NCBI GenBank assembly: GCA_003344405.1
Contig: NOWV01000019.1
Span: 744,001-808,000 of the forward strand
Length of the DNA: 64,000 nt
Reading direction: 5' to 3'
Origin: Trichoplax sp. H2
Taxonomy: Eukaryota; Placozoa; Uniplacotomia; Trichoplacea
In this document: positions 54,001 to 63,480 of the stretch, one piece after another
Layout: every line of letters begins with the position of its first letter
Numbering within the stretch: the stretch's first letter is position 1
Program-made: the position numbers and the translations under genes
The notes under the pieces: model-generated
The model's input: only the letters and a program-made list of their open reading frames with translations
The model's database searches: none
Told to the model about the DNA's origin: nothing

Positions 54001-57000
54001 CGTTGCATAAGTCATTTAGAACTAGATATCAAATTATTTTTTCTCTATATTTTAAATGTATTTACAAATTTATAGTAATACGAGTATACCAGATCATACA
54101 TTTCTAATTATTTTTTTAACTGGTGAAATGAATCCTTAGTTGATTGCTTAGAATCTATCAACTTTTTTTAGCCGTTGTTAAGACGATATTGTGGTCTATG
54201 AATTATTATGAGCAGGAATCAAGCTCTAAACTAATATATAGGCGACTAAGATATTATTGTAACCAATTGATATCAAAAAACAGTCTCAAGTTATTCCCTA
54301 TTCTTTCCAAGAAATTATATCAGTCATACATTTATAATTATATAATCATATGTAATATATCTTTACTAATATTGTAACTTGCATTGAGCGTATCCACGGT
54401 TGAGAAATTACGGTGTCTATCGGAAATATTTTAAATTCGTTAATTTCGAACAATCTAAATTAAAAGAACGTGATTAAATTAATAAGAAATTGTTGACATT
54501 TACAAAATTTCTACTTATTCACTAGATTCTATTTCAATAACAATTAGTAACATTATTAAATTCATTTAAAAATTATGCTATTTTCTGTTTATAATTCGAT
54601 CTTGTGTAAATAGCAGTAGATTTTTATTCATCGTTAGCATGAATTCTGTAATTCCAAGTTCGCTAATTCGGTTATCTTATATTTAATCGATGAGTCTTAA
54701 ACTAAACGTACATGGTACTATAAGGCAATATAACTCGATTAAACATTTTGTATAGAAAGCCGCGGTTACAGTTCATCCTTAAATCACTGCATTGACATTG
54801 CTTGAGGCATGGCACTTCAACTAAATGACGAGATACATAAAATTAGTCAATTAAGTATTAATCTAATGAAATAATTTCTTAATATCCGTCTATATCGAGA
54901 AAAACTACATTCTGTTATAGAATTAGTTTATAGTAAAATATTACAATGATAACGTTAAAGGTAGGATAATTTTGTTTAGTTTAGTCTTATAGGGACAATT
55001 TCTAATTTAGATATGTTGAGTACCAATAAAACACTTGCTTCTTATGAATTGTAACACTGAAGCTAATAATTATGTAAGATAGTTGAGATTAGCCTAATTA
55101 CATTCCGACCTATTATGATTATGAAAACTTGTTAATAGACTGTACGTCATGGAAAAAATGTGCTATAAATGGACATTGCTAAATCCGACTCTCTTATACC
55201 GGTCATTATGTGTGTCCCTATATAGGGCTATCTTGCTTATGAACTAAATTTCATGAACTGTTATGGCTCATGCATGATAGCAGCTGCAGAAGGGTATTTA
55301 ACCTAGGCAGATAGTTGAATAAAAGAGAGTTCTATAATTGTCTAACGAAGAAGTAAAAGCGTCTTAATTCTTGTGAGATAGTTAAGTGATACTGAATCCC
55401 GGAGACTATTATAATTTAAAGATTTGTTTTACATCATCATTGTCTCGAAGCTGGTTTGTGACACTATGCTTAATACCAAAGCATCATTAGTAGTTAAAAG
55501 GTAATCAGATTACATAGAAATGAAATACTATTTCTACTTTATCAATTGTAGTTTTACTTTACGAATAGCAATATCTTAGAAAACCTCCATTAACAGTTAT
55601 GGATTTACCATACTTGATAAAAGAAATTGGCTTACTTTTCAGTTCTACTTACTACTGTTCCTTTCAGGTGCTTTTGACAACACGCTAGATAAAGTTCCAT
55701 TTGGCCCCCACAATGGACAATCGATTATTTTATCAACTAATTATTTCAAAATGTAAAGATTCATAAGTATGCTATTCTGGAATGCATTGAAAGTACATTT
55801 GATTCTTATTTCATCACTTTCGATATCATTACTTTAATATCTATCGGCCATACCTGTAATAAATTCGTATTCGTAATTTAAAGAGTTATTCTTGACGGAA
55901 TAGATTTCTTTGCTAGAATTCCGAGGATATTTTTCATACGATGCTGTAATAAGGAATTATGATTAATGCTTTATTACGTCTGTAATGTAACTAGTATTGT
56001 GATTGTAGGCTGTTAGCCATGTTTAGTATAATGTACGGTAGATATTTATCCTAAGAGATATTTGGTAGCCATAGCTATAGACTGTAGTGGTATAGACTCT
56101 ATGCTAGAGTACAGATGACTATATACAGTAAAGTGTTGAGTTACTAATGAGGCTTTAGGTTAAAATAGAACTGTAAATCATATATTAGGATATGGTTAAT
56201 TCATTGTACTTTGGCTGGTATGAATAATGTCTACGTAAGTACTGTAGTCTTATCCATGTTGGATTAATGATGGTCCGCAGTAGAATTGTGTTACTAAGAA
56301 TAATTTAACTATGCGTGATATTAGGTAAAAGGTTGCATTGCGGATTGTAGCCGCGAATGCTACGAAAAGTATAAAAGCATGCAGCTTTAGATTATGCTGT
56401 TAGTTCGTTCTAGAAGTCTTTAATAGCAGTATTCGGCTAGAGTAGAGCTGTGTGTAGTTAATCTTTGTATAAGATTCAATAAAGCCGTTATTTTTCTAAA
56501 ATTTGGAATTTCGCGATTGGTATATATCACAGCGGCAAATAGTATCTCGCAGATTTAGTTAATACTGTGAATATTTCGAAATAATTCTGTCCTTTATCAA
56601 TAGTTATTATCTAAAAAAAGAGAATAAATCATCTAAGAACTAATTTTATACTTATTCTATAACTTACTAGTATAGCATAAATTTTATGGTGAGCGGAATT
56701 TTAACTGTGGTTAAAGTATAATAAGTTTGCCAGTGAATCTTACTACCAAGCTGAACTATTATAACAGATTCTATAAAATAGCCTCATACTAATAGGCTAC
56801 TATATTACAACTATCAAAAACATTATATAACTAGTGATCACTTATCAAAAAAAGAAACAGCTACAGAATATAACAATTGCAACAAGGAAGTTCCTTTAAT
56901 AAAATAGTTTAAATGTTAGGAAATAGTATCGAAAGAAATATAAGGTAGTAACTCGGAAACATTTATAGACATGTTTACGGAAGTGACATAGTTACGAAAA

Positions 57001-57897
57001 GATAAAAAAAGGGTAGGAAATCTTCAAATTCAGATAAGAAGAGTTAAAAGCAATAACAAATTGCTATATTTTCTTTGCTACATACATAATTATAATAAAG
57101 TTCTTTTAATTGTTGAGTTCGTGGATTTGTCCCTTTTTGTATACCTTACACTGAGAGAAGTGAATAGAATAGAACTTTTTACGGTATAGTATGATGCTAC
57201 GTATTATACACTGTCGATATTGTATTTCTTATTTAATTTACTTATAAGAGTTTAATCTGAAATTACATTTCGGCTACCAAATATTTCTTTTATGTTTTAT
57301 GCAATTAACGATATTAGATCAGAATAATGCGAGATCGTTTTGAAACATTTTGGATGAGTCGTTAATTGGACACCTCGCTATGATCTATTTTAGTTCTTAT
57401 CTACTTCAGAATAACTATGAAATGATGTCCATGATTGATTACTAGTAGTCATTATTGTCTTCTCTTTGCAAATAAAGAAGCTTTCAATCCTAATAAAAAT
57501 TTTCCTTAAGCTTTACTGTTTGTTGAAAGCCGCGGTTTGTAACAGAATTATTTTTCAATTCCTTTTAAAGCAAAATCGTAATATGAAATGTATGTGGTTT
57601 TCGAAATCAAATTATGTAATATTAACAACATAGCTTTTCTATGACCTAAATTGCACCTGAATCTTGTAATGCAGCTTAGATGATATTAAAATTGAAGTTT
57701 TATACCGCTTGAAAACTAGAATATATTTAATAAAGATTTAAAATAAATTTTGCACTAAGCTGTTATCATTACTATTATGTATTATTTACCGCATCGCAAC
57801 TCATCGTACTTATTGGGGCAATCCCATTTGCAATCACAGCGTTGCCAAAGCTTATATCTGGGCTGATATCCGAAACCGCATAAAACAGCATTGCTAT
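19866..57897 (-). CDS. Gene B: LDLa/LRR receptor (RXFP-like GPCR) with pseudokinase tail
   Basis: Reconstructed receptor gene spanning about 38 kb. Order from the 5' end: LDLa exon (57790-57897), 38 LRR exons between 54454 and 25946, hinge exon (24083-24138), 7TM exon (22342-23439), candidate linker (22076-22128), and kinase-like exons 20816-21048, 20461-20659, 20063-20293, 19866-19985 (stop TAG). All junctions from the first LRR exon to the stop are in phase, giving about 1,580 codons, plus 36 residues of LDLa. LDLa plus LRR plus 7TM is the plan of relaxin-family peptide receptors (type C LGRs). The C-terminal kinase fold is not part of that plan. Signal-peptide and LRR N-cap exons were not found. 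The LRR exons could belong to more than one transcript; that they form one gene is an inference from strand, phase and the single 7TM exon downstream. Confidence 0.7.
22076..22128 (-). CDS. Gene B candidate linker exon
   Basis: Starts with two bases and ends on a whole codon, the phases needed between the 7TM exon and the first kinase exon. It reads ...LIYLYSNANAKS, comparable with ILNLGEFPLKS of gene A at the same position. The acceptor is only fair, and a better acceptor 5 bases upstream would bring in a stop. Tentative. Confidence 0.35.
22342..23439 (-). CDS. Gene B 7TM exon, rhodopsin-class LGR receptor
   Basis: Single exon carrying the whole membrane domain. Sequence features: YLCC and C residues at the end of the hinge; TM1 with GN (WAIGTISIIGNTISI); TM2 LSIADLMMG; the TM3 cysteine (WACLTASF) and TLDRYLYL, a clear DRY box; TM6 CWLPLYVVLL (CWxP); TM7 NSCINPILY (NPxxY). 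The exon boundaries (acceptor after 23439, donor CATA|GTAAGT before 22342) leave one base at the 3' end. The open frame runs on to 22313, but that adds only a few residues past a strong donor. All canonical signalling motifs are intact, so G-protein coupling is plausible. LGR-type receptors respond to glycoprotein hormones or relaxin/insulin-like peptides; the ligand here is unknown. Confidence 0.93.
24083..24138 (-). CDS. Gene B hinge exon between LRRs and 7TM
   Basis: Starts with one base and ends with one base (56 bases), exactly joining the last LRR exon to the 7TM exon. It reads RLTFLQKYPKHRCLQELQ and continues VIQNTLRILRRYSTRDYLCC, similar in plan to the LGR hinge, where a final repeat runs into a cysteine pair before TM1. 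An open frame on the opposite strand (23933-24157) is most simply its antisense shadow. Confidence 0.6.
25946..29073 (-). CDS. Gene B LRR exons, cluster 1 (6)
   Basis: Exons 25946-26017, 27244-27321 (78 bases), 27418-27489, 27738-27809, 28162-28233, 29002-29073; the others are 72 bases. Each encodes one leucine-rich repeat, starting with one base and ending with two. Examples: NKIYTLSANCFFTFQNLEEL (25946), NNYLGNEDFASVAKLSEL (27418), WNGIRHINVSSLALLTIV (27738), SNNLIGLNITAIRNKSTL (29002). The exon at 27418 uses a GC donor (GCAAGT) instead of GT. Confidence 0.85.
30541..35292 (-). CDS. Gene B LRR exons, cluster 2 (10)
   Basis: Exons 30541-30612, 31144-31215, 32273-32344, 32650-32721, 33270-33341, 33930-34001, 34441-34512, 34774-34845, 34973-35041 (69 bases), 35209-35292 (84). 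Examples: SNNLFKQLPREAFHSLKHL (30541), SENKIRYIHGETFGKLSSL (32273), NNRISTIDEGFFDKCANL (33270), NNLIRDIHVGLFNDFLHL (34441). The donor at 33930 is GTGGGT and that at 35209 is GTATGT; the rest are close to GTAAGT. Typical 23-24-residue repeats with the consensus NxIxxIxxxxFxxLxxLxxL. Confidence 0.87.
35593..36140 (+). mobile_element. Solo LTR, family 2 (copy 1)
   Basis: Similar along its length to 55998-56531. Ends are TGTGAT and ATCACA, a 6-bp inverted pair of the TG...CA type. It lies within an intron of gene B, opposite to the gene's direction. No clear target duplication was seen. Confidence 0.65.
37421..41892 (-). CDS. Gene B LRR exons, cluster 3 (9)
   Basis: Exons 37421-37492, 38199-38270, 38385-38456, 38605-38676, 39437-39511 (75 bases), 39687-39752 (66), 39956-40027, 41179-41250, 41821-41892. 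Examples: SGNFLNQINVNQFNGLRQL (38199), HNKIISLGDSAFASMPQL (38385), NNLMNNLTDQSLMTFRRV (41179), SNGIRSINTETSFILQNL (41821). Exons at 39687 and 41821 use GTGAGT donors. The unequal lengths change by whole codons only, so the frame is always kept. Confidence 0.86.
42687..43317 (+). mobile_element. Solo LTR, family 1 (copy in gene B intron)
   Basis: Collinear relative of the LTR at 5890-6692, without its internal duplication. Begins TGATACAGTG and ends TTTTGAAACA. Flanks are GATTC (42682-42686) and GATAC (43318-43322), a target duplication with one mismatch. The short open frame 42824-43033 is LTR sequence. Confidence 0.75.
43561..47809 (-). CDS. Gene B LRR exons, cluster 4 (6)
   Basis: Exons 43561-43632, 44078-44146 (69 bases), 45950-46021, 46252-46323, 46808-46879, 47738-47809. 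Examples: RNRLETIEAEICRNASWL (43561), NNRLSHIADGAFSDFYLL (44078), TNRLRIVTNQTFSGLISL (45950), ERICNGAFRELASL (46252). Between 44146 and 45950 lies a decayed copy (44559-44623). Confidence 0.86.
44559..44623 (-). pseudogene. Decayed LRR exon
   Basis: On the minus strand this reads NLRQNLGSVARSRFFSQTL followed by HDL, a recognisable repeat in the usual phase. The donor is GAGTTA where GTAAGT would be expected, and the upstream part of the exon runs into a stop with no acceptor at the right place. A dead member of the exon array. Confidence 0.55.
45700..45720. repeat. TTGA microsatellite
   Basis: Five tandem copies of a TTGA tetramer inside an intron of gene B. Confidence 0.9.
48541..48960. other. 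GC-richer block in a gene B intron, identity unknown
   Basis: Clearly richer in G and C than its surroundings. It contains an inverted pair (GGGCT...AGCCC near 48540-48565), CCGGGTATGGCCGAG near 48660, and a TATA-like TATATTTAAAAAGGGCC near 48777. It looks like a promoter-bearing element, possibly a lone LTR of a third family, but I found no matching copy or target duplication. Confidence 0.3.
49495..49566 (+). pseudogene. LRR exon in opposite orientation
   Basis: Plus-strand 72-base unit with the same phases as the minus-strand array (one base, 23 codons, two bases), after AAAG and before GTATTT. It reads LNLNLCEKLEILDPKSFK, then NPENL, a good repeat. It lies within the largest stretch free of minus-strand LRR exons (47810-50767). 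As an antisense unit it cannot serve gene B; it is a relic of an inversion or of an inverted duplication. Confidence 0.55.
50768..54454 (-). CDS. Gene B LRR exons, cluster 5 (7), N-terminal side
   Basis: Exons 50768-50839, 50992-51063, 51242-51313, 51742-51813, 52023-52094, 52212-52289 (78 bases), 54383-54454. Examples: TNIITVVEEDAFAGLENL (51742), NHLTIVRNNTFKNLRNL (52023), QHNYVRYLHPDTFKSLTNL (51242). The outermost exon, 54383-54454, reads NEFKIFPIDTVISQPWIRS and has a GC donor (GCAAGT). It is the most 5' LRR exon I could find; an N-cap exon joining it to the LDLa exon is missing from this list. Confidence 0.84.
54913..55463 (+). mobile_element. Diverged family 1 LTR remnant
   Basis: Shares GGTAGGATAATTTTG and the segment after it, and the 3' end (GTCTCGAAGCTGGTTTGTGACA), with the family 1 LTRs, but is much more diverged in the middle. 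A TATTTAA box and AATAAAA follow in LTR order. The left border is approximate. Confidence 0.5.
55998..56531 (+). mobile_element. Solo LTR, family 2 (copy 2)
   Basis: Second copy of the element at 35593. TGTGAT/ATCACA ends, a TATA-like box (AGTATAAAAGC near 56370) and AATAAAG near 56483, in the order expected of an LTR. It lies between the LRR array and the LDLa exon of gene B. Confidence 0.65.
57790..57897 (-). CDS. Gene B LDLa-module exon
   Basis: 108-base exon starting with two bases and ending with one (phase 1-1, the usual arrangement for LDLa modules). It reads LCGFGYQPRYKLW, then CDCKWDCPNKYDELRC; the end matches the LDLa pattern DCxDxSDExxC with substitutions. The acceptor (ttatccccatag) is good and the donor is G|GTAAAT. 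An LDLa module at the N-terminus is characteristic of relaxin receptors RXFP1/2 and related invertebrate LGRs. The calcium-binding acidic residues are only partly conserved. No second LDLa exon was seen. Confidence 0.6.
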
Positions 57898-60858
57898 CTA
57901 TGGGGATAAATTGATGTTAATTTAATGGAATGTTTCTTAAATTAAAGGTCAGTGTTGGTAAGATGCTAAATATTAATATTAATCCTATTAATTTAGAAAT
58001 ATGTTTGTTCTAGAAATTACATGCAACAAATCTTACTATACGTACTGCATAAATATGCCAAGAAAATACAGAGAGAAAGGTGAAATTTAGCTATTGCAGG
58101 TATTTTCTTTATCATCATTTTTGCAATTCGAATGATGTAGCCTAGGATCGAAGAAGAGGTGTGTCTTCATCCAATACTCCTGCTATTTATACGAAATATT
58201 CAGAGTGGTCTATCTTAGAGAAAGAAGGCAACCAATGATATTTTTATCAATTCAACTTTAAAATTATTGTCATTAATTGGACTATTCAATTCTTTATAAG
58301 CAATATTTTCAACATTTTCAATGCTATCATCATTACATTCTTTAAAATTGAATACCTTTATCCCAAACAGTAAAAATTATGATGTAATACTAAATCATGA
58401 TAACATTTCAGTTAATTAGTCCAACATGGGAATTATAGCAATAATTTAGCAGCCGTATTACTGAAATAAACGCGGGCTTTGTCTTATCTACGATATCAAG
58501 TTTGTGTATCTGGAGCATCTCACTGCTGTAAACTTTGCTTCACTTTAATTTTAACGAGTTTTAGATTTCAGTAATATTTTTATTACTTAGATTTCATTTT
58601 CTACTGTCTAAGTAGTCACACATACAATGACAATGTGTATAATAATGTAATCTTAAGAAAATGACGCTATAAAGTTATTAATCTACATAAATTACTAAGA
58701 ATCTGAAATAAAATTTTTCTGTCGACGTCTAATGCAGTAAAAACAGGATGTAGCGTCGTTATCCTTACTTTGTCAGATTACCATACATTGCATAAGAACA
58801 ATAAAGAAAAAAGATAACGTTAGATTAAATTACAAGTGAATACCTTTTTATTATTTTCAGTGCAAATATTGATTAGCCAGAATCTTTAATGTGCAAAGAT
58901 TACTGTCAGAAATCAAAAAAAAATGATGAGTAATACCAGTATTACAAAGCAGTTTGAAAGGTTGATATATGAACTATCCATAAAGTAGCAATTAATGGCT
59001 CATCGGAAGTAAGTTACGAAATCGATACTTTTAGAACTCGATCCGCCCTTATCCTTATTTAAACAAATGAAATACATAAATGATTTTTATTATTGCAGTA
59101 TAATCACATTGAATGTTAAACTAGCACAAAATTTATTGGTAATATCAAGCAGATGGTCTTCTCCTTGCTAGAATAGTGTGACAAAACCTGTCGTACTAAC
59201 TGTAATTAGCGTTTAGATCATACAAGTAATTTCATAATAGCAGATTTTATTACTGATTCTATACCGATTGCGATACTACGTAACAATATAACAGCTCTGA
59301 CAGACAAGGAAAACTTCTTACAACAGCAGATCTTAGAAAAAAGGGCTAGAACAACAGTAACAGAAAAGCATAGCTGCTTAAATACGTCATCTAACTTTAT
59401 TACAGTATAACGATTGCAAACAACATCAATTAAGACTTACAGAACTTAGCATGAGAATAAAATTCTTTAATTATAATTAGTATTACATTCTGTAAAGCAG
59501 AAATCAATATACTCGAACTATTGCAAATATTACATATATTACACCTTTAATTGTCAACAGCCCCAGATTTTGATATTATTTTTAAATTATATCTAATTTA
59601 TTTTTACATAACATGTTGACAACGACAGCTTATCTAACAGCTTCTTTACCAATAGTAATTTAGAATTTACAGACAGCAAAGAACTGATATTTTTTTATCT
59701 ACTTCTTTTGCATTATAATTTTTACTCAACTTTAGATAAAAGAAAATTCCATCTCTTGAAATGATTTTAAATTTACTAATTGCATGTATCTCATTAGCCT
59801 TAAATTAAATTCTGGGGAAGAAGAAGATATATGTCTTTTCTTTATTATTTATGTAGCTACTGGGATTAATATCATAGGTAATTAAATCTATTGATCTCTG
59901 TATTATTAATAATATAATAAAAGAATTCCTTACTTATAAGTAGATACATGAAAAAAATATTGCAATATAAGGCGATACTTTATTATCACAATTCTACGCT
60001 AAATTTTCTATCTAGTAGTGAGATAATAACTTCTTCATGCGTTGCTAATTATTTTTTTGAAGACTAAGATTATTAATTATCCACATATGTTATACTGGAT
60101 AAGCTCAGAACTTTCCGAATTAATATAGATTCTGATGCTAATCATAAATTTTCAGATTTTAATTAGCTTGGGAAATTTAACTTCTTTAGTCTACCGTAAT
60201 TATCATTCATATAATATATTTTGGCCGTTGTTGCATATCGTAAATATTACTTGCTAATGGAGTATTACAACTTTAATTTACATGGAGATAATTGCCTATT
60301 GTCACGAAGAGATTCCGTATCGTTTACTGTTACCTAATTTGATTTTACTTTAACGATAAATTTGGCCATGCGGTTGTAAATCACTACCGGACTCAATTTG
60401 TGCTCAAAGTGGCTTCTACGTGCATTTGCATTGATGACAGCTTTTATGAGTTTTGTATTAAGTTATGTCTTTGACCTTGTCGTTGTATCTGCTTTTATGG
60501 TAAAGCAATAAAGTCCACAATACAAAACCCGTTTTATCATCTACGAAAATTACATGCTTGTCCGTAAACAACAAACTTTACTTTGTATCGATTTGCAATT
60601 AGCAATTAGCAACGGTTATTACACATAACAATAATATTTTCATATACGTAGAAGTTTAAAACTTATTATGACGTTAAGTTGTCATACGTGTATATTAAGT
60701 GAACAAAAATTAATTATAATCTAAAAATTTATGATTATTTTCTATATCTCAATTATTCCAGAGAAAATTTATTTGAAGAAAATACATAGTAGTAGCATAA
60801 GCAATTTTGGTAACAAGTATTAATGACGATACAATTGTTGTAAGATCTATTGTATACA
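57898..60858. other. No gene recognised
   Basis: Expected position of the signal-peptide exon(s) of gene B. One spliceable stretch (about 59438-59486, minus strand, strong acceptor and GTAAGT donor) ends in a phase that would join the LDLa exon, but it has no start codon or recognisable motif. Nothing else could be supported. Confidence 0.4.
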
Positions 60859-61012
60859 TTTTAGACCATCCGAAAGTATCAAAACTACTTACAATCTTTC
60901 GTTACCCCCCCCCCCCCNNNNNNNNNNNNNNNNNNNNCCCCCCCCCCCATCACTATTATAGGGTAACGAAAGATTGTAAGTAGTTTTGATACTTTCTGCT
61001 GGTCTAATATAC
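60859..61012. repeat. Inverted repeat around a poly-C assembly gap
   Basis: The roughly 50 bases left of the C run (60859-60907) are the reverse complement of 60961-61012: GGGTAACGAAAGATTGTAAG occurs on the right and its complement on the left. C runs flank the N run on both sides. Either a genuine hairpin that stopped sequencing, or a misjoined reverse-strand read. Confidence 0.8.
60918..60937. other. Assembly gap (20 N)
   Basis: N run inside a poly-C tract. Confidence 0.95.
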
Positions 61013-62551
61013 ATGTTAGATAAGAACAGTATAGAGCAATACATATGCAGTATTTATTACTTGATTGAAAGCTATAAGTAGGTTTGAAAGTGATTGCTAG
61101 CTATATACCTAAATCTAATAATCCCGTATACAGTACTTGCGTTTGATCCTTATAGAAGAACAGCACAATAAATGGATGTAGTTGGTAACGATAATAGAGA
61201 CTGAATAACATGTACCTGCTATATCTTTCTTTTAATAATATCGTCCACTTTCTAGCTGTGGTTGTCATTATGGAAATAAAATAAAAATAAATAGTAACAG
61301 TATACTTGAGAACATATAACTAATGATAATTTAGTAAGTACGATATTGTAATTCATCGCAAGTAATAATATTGGCATCTAGGTAATTTTAAGGAATAACT
61401 GACAGTATGATAGTAGTCTACAATCACAAGCTTAAGTGGCAAAATATTAAAACAAGTTAGCTACTCTGTCATTCTACAGTCGATGTACTGCGTAACCGAG
61501 TTTAATTATCTTTTACATGTAATATTTGTAAAAGTAGCGAATGGAATGTATTCTTGCAGAACAGCACTGGCAACAAAGTTCTAAGGTTCTATGCCTCTAG
61601 CAGATTCTAGAGTTACAATTAGTTCACTCTTTACCTGAATCATATCCGAAAAAGGCATCTGATTATTTTGCCATCCATAGCTTGTCCGGGAAGTTGGCGA
61701 GGATCTAAGAGTATATATCAAGATATACTACTATTAAAATTACTAGCAGACTACCCGTTGAAATGAACGGGAATTAAATTCAAAGCAAGCACATAACTTG
61801 TAGATAAACATCAATTGAATACTCTCGGAACTTATCCAAATTCAAAGAAATGAGCGTTGTCGTCGCAAAGGTATGGAAAATCTGACTAGTGCGGAATAAA
61901 TTATCCAGTTTCTCACGGTTACCCGTTTGGGAAAGAAATTCGTAATTTTAGTCCAATTTTCTCTTTCTCAACAATACCTTCCAGTTTAATTAACGATAAT
62001 TAGTTAATAAAAGTTATTTTTCTATATTAAATCGATGTAAAAGGTTCTCTTTTATTTAGGCATATGCTGTAAATTACTGACTCTCTCATTGGCAAGGAAC
62101 CAATGAATTGAGCACATATTATAGCAGATACATACAAGACCAGAGAGTATTCTCTACTTTCCGCCTCNNNNNNNNNNNNNNNNNNNNCCCCCCGCCCTCA
62201 GGAAAAAGGATACTCGTCAATTTTTTGCCATTTAATTCATTAACTTAAGACAAAACACTAACGACGAGCAAGGCTGTTCTGGACTCCTAGATGTGCTAGG
62301 AAGATTGCCTAAAAATAGTCCATGACGTGATCCTGTATAGACCGATAAGACGACGTGACTTGTAAAATGGTTGAAGCGACCAAACATGTAACAGCGACCA
62401 ATAGTTTGTATAAGAAACATTAAGGCAACATTATAACTAAATATCTTTCAACCATTTTCGAGGGCCTCGCCACTCCCCGGCACTGTAATTGTGATCTTCT
62501 ACTGCCCATTTCAGTATACTGAAGTACTCTATACTTCAGATGGACGGATTT
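61013..62551. other. No gene recognised; includes assembly gap
   Basis: AT-rich, with a 20-N gap at 62168-62187 next to a short C run. The open frame 62232-62420 (minus) has no recognisable motif or splice support. Confidence 0.45.
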
Positions 62552-63001
62552 CTTCGATCGCAACGTCGAAAATACGGTAGTTAGTTGGTTTTTAGTTCGA
62601 AATGTCTGTCCGTATGGTTAGGTTCAGCTCATAGAGTTGACTTAACTCTATGGTTCAGCTAGAGCCATTTTTAACACTACTACATTCATACTGTTTTTTA
62701 CAGTTAATACTATACAGTACTGTAGTGTACAGTACAGTACAGTACAGTACAGTACAGTAAGAAGTACTGTACATTCAGTATGCAGTACTGTACTTGACAA
62801 AATTTTTGTTATTGCACAGTACGGTACTGTACTTTACAGTGTACAGTATGTAGCATAGCTGCACTGGTACTTGTAAAATGCGTGAGAATCACATGATCGT
62901 AACGAATCGTAACCATACTGTACGGTAGACCACTACAGTACAGTCACCACAGTGCACCAAGTCCAGTACTGTACAGTACAGTACTGTACTGTACCGTACT
63001 G
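62552..63001. repeat. Direct repeat, left copy, at assembly gap
   Basis: Starts CTTCGATCGCAACGTCGAAA and is repeated from 63022 on the other side of a 20-N gap. Differences are concentrated in the ACTGT/ACAGT tracts. Looks like two alleles or an expanded repeat assembled twice. Confidence 0.8.
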
Positions 63002-63021
63002 NNNNNNNNNNNNNNNNNNNN
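63002..63021. other. Assembly gap (20 N)
   Basis: N run between the two copies of the repeat. Confidence 0.95.
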
Positions 63022-63480
63022 CTTCGATCGCAACGTCGAAAATACGGTAGTTAGTCGGTTTTTGACTACGAAATGTCTGTCCGTATGGTTAGGTTCAGCT
63101 CATAGAGTTAACTTAACTCTACAGTGCATGGTTCAGCTAGAGCCATTTTTAACACTACTGTACAGTACAGTACTGTACACTGTACACTCAGTGAGTGTAC
63201 AGTACAGATTGTACAGTACTACATGCATACAGTACTGTACTGTACACTCATTAGTGAGTGTACAGTGTACAGTACTTGACAAAATTTTTGTTATTGCACA
63301 GTACAGTACAATACAGTACTGTACAGTACAGTATATTGCATAGCTGCACTGGTACTTGTAAAATGCGTGAGAATCACATGATCGTAACGAATCGTAACCA
63401 TGGACCACTACAGCACTGTACCACAGTGCACCAAGTCCAGTACTGTACAGTACAGTACTGTACTGTACCGTACTGTACGT
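63022..63480. repeat. Direct repeat, right copy
   Basis: Same sequence as 62552-63001, with longer ACTGT/ACAGT tracts. Open frames here on both strands (63062-63343, 63133-63408, 63258-63548) come from the self-complementary repeat and are not genes. Confidence 0.8.

Noticed and set aside
25946-54454. Regularly spaced short units suggesting a CRISPR-like or satellite array
   Set aside because: The 72-base units share a protein pattern and splice sites, not DNA sequence, and spacing is irregular; they are exons.
54504-54560. Possible LRR exon next to 54383-54454 (minus)
   Set aside because: It ends VEIL like a repeat but has an in-frame stop four codons earlier and no good acceptor; may be a relic.
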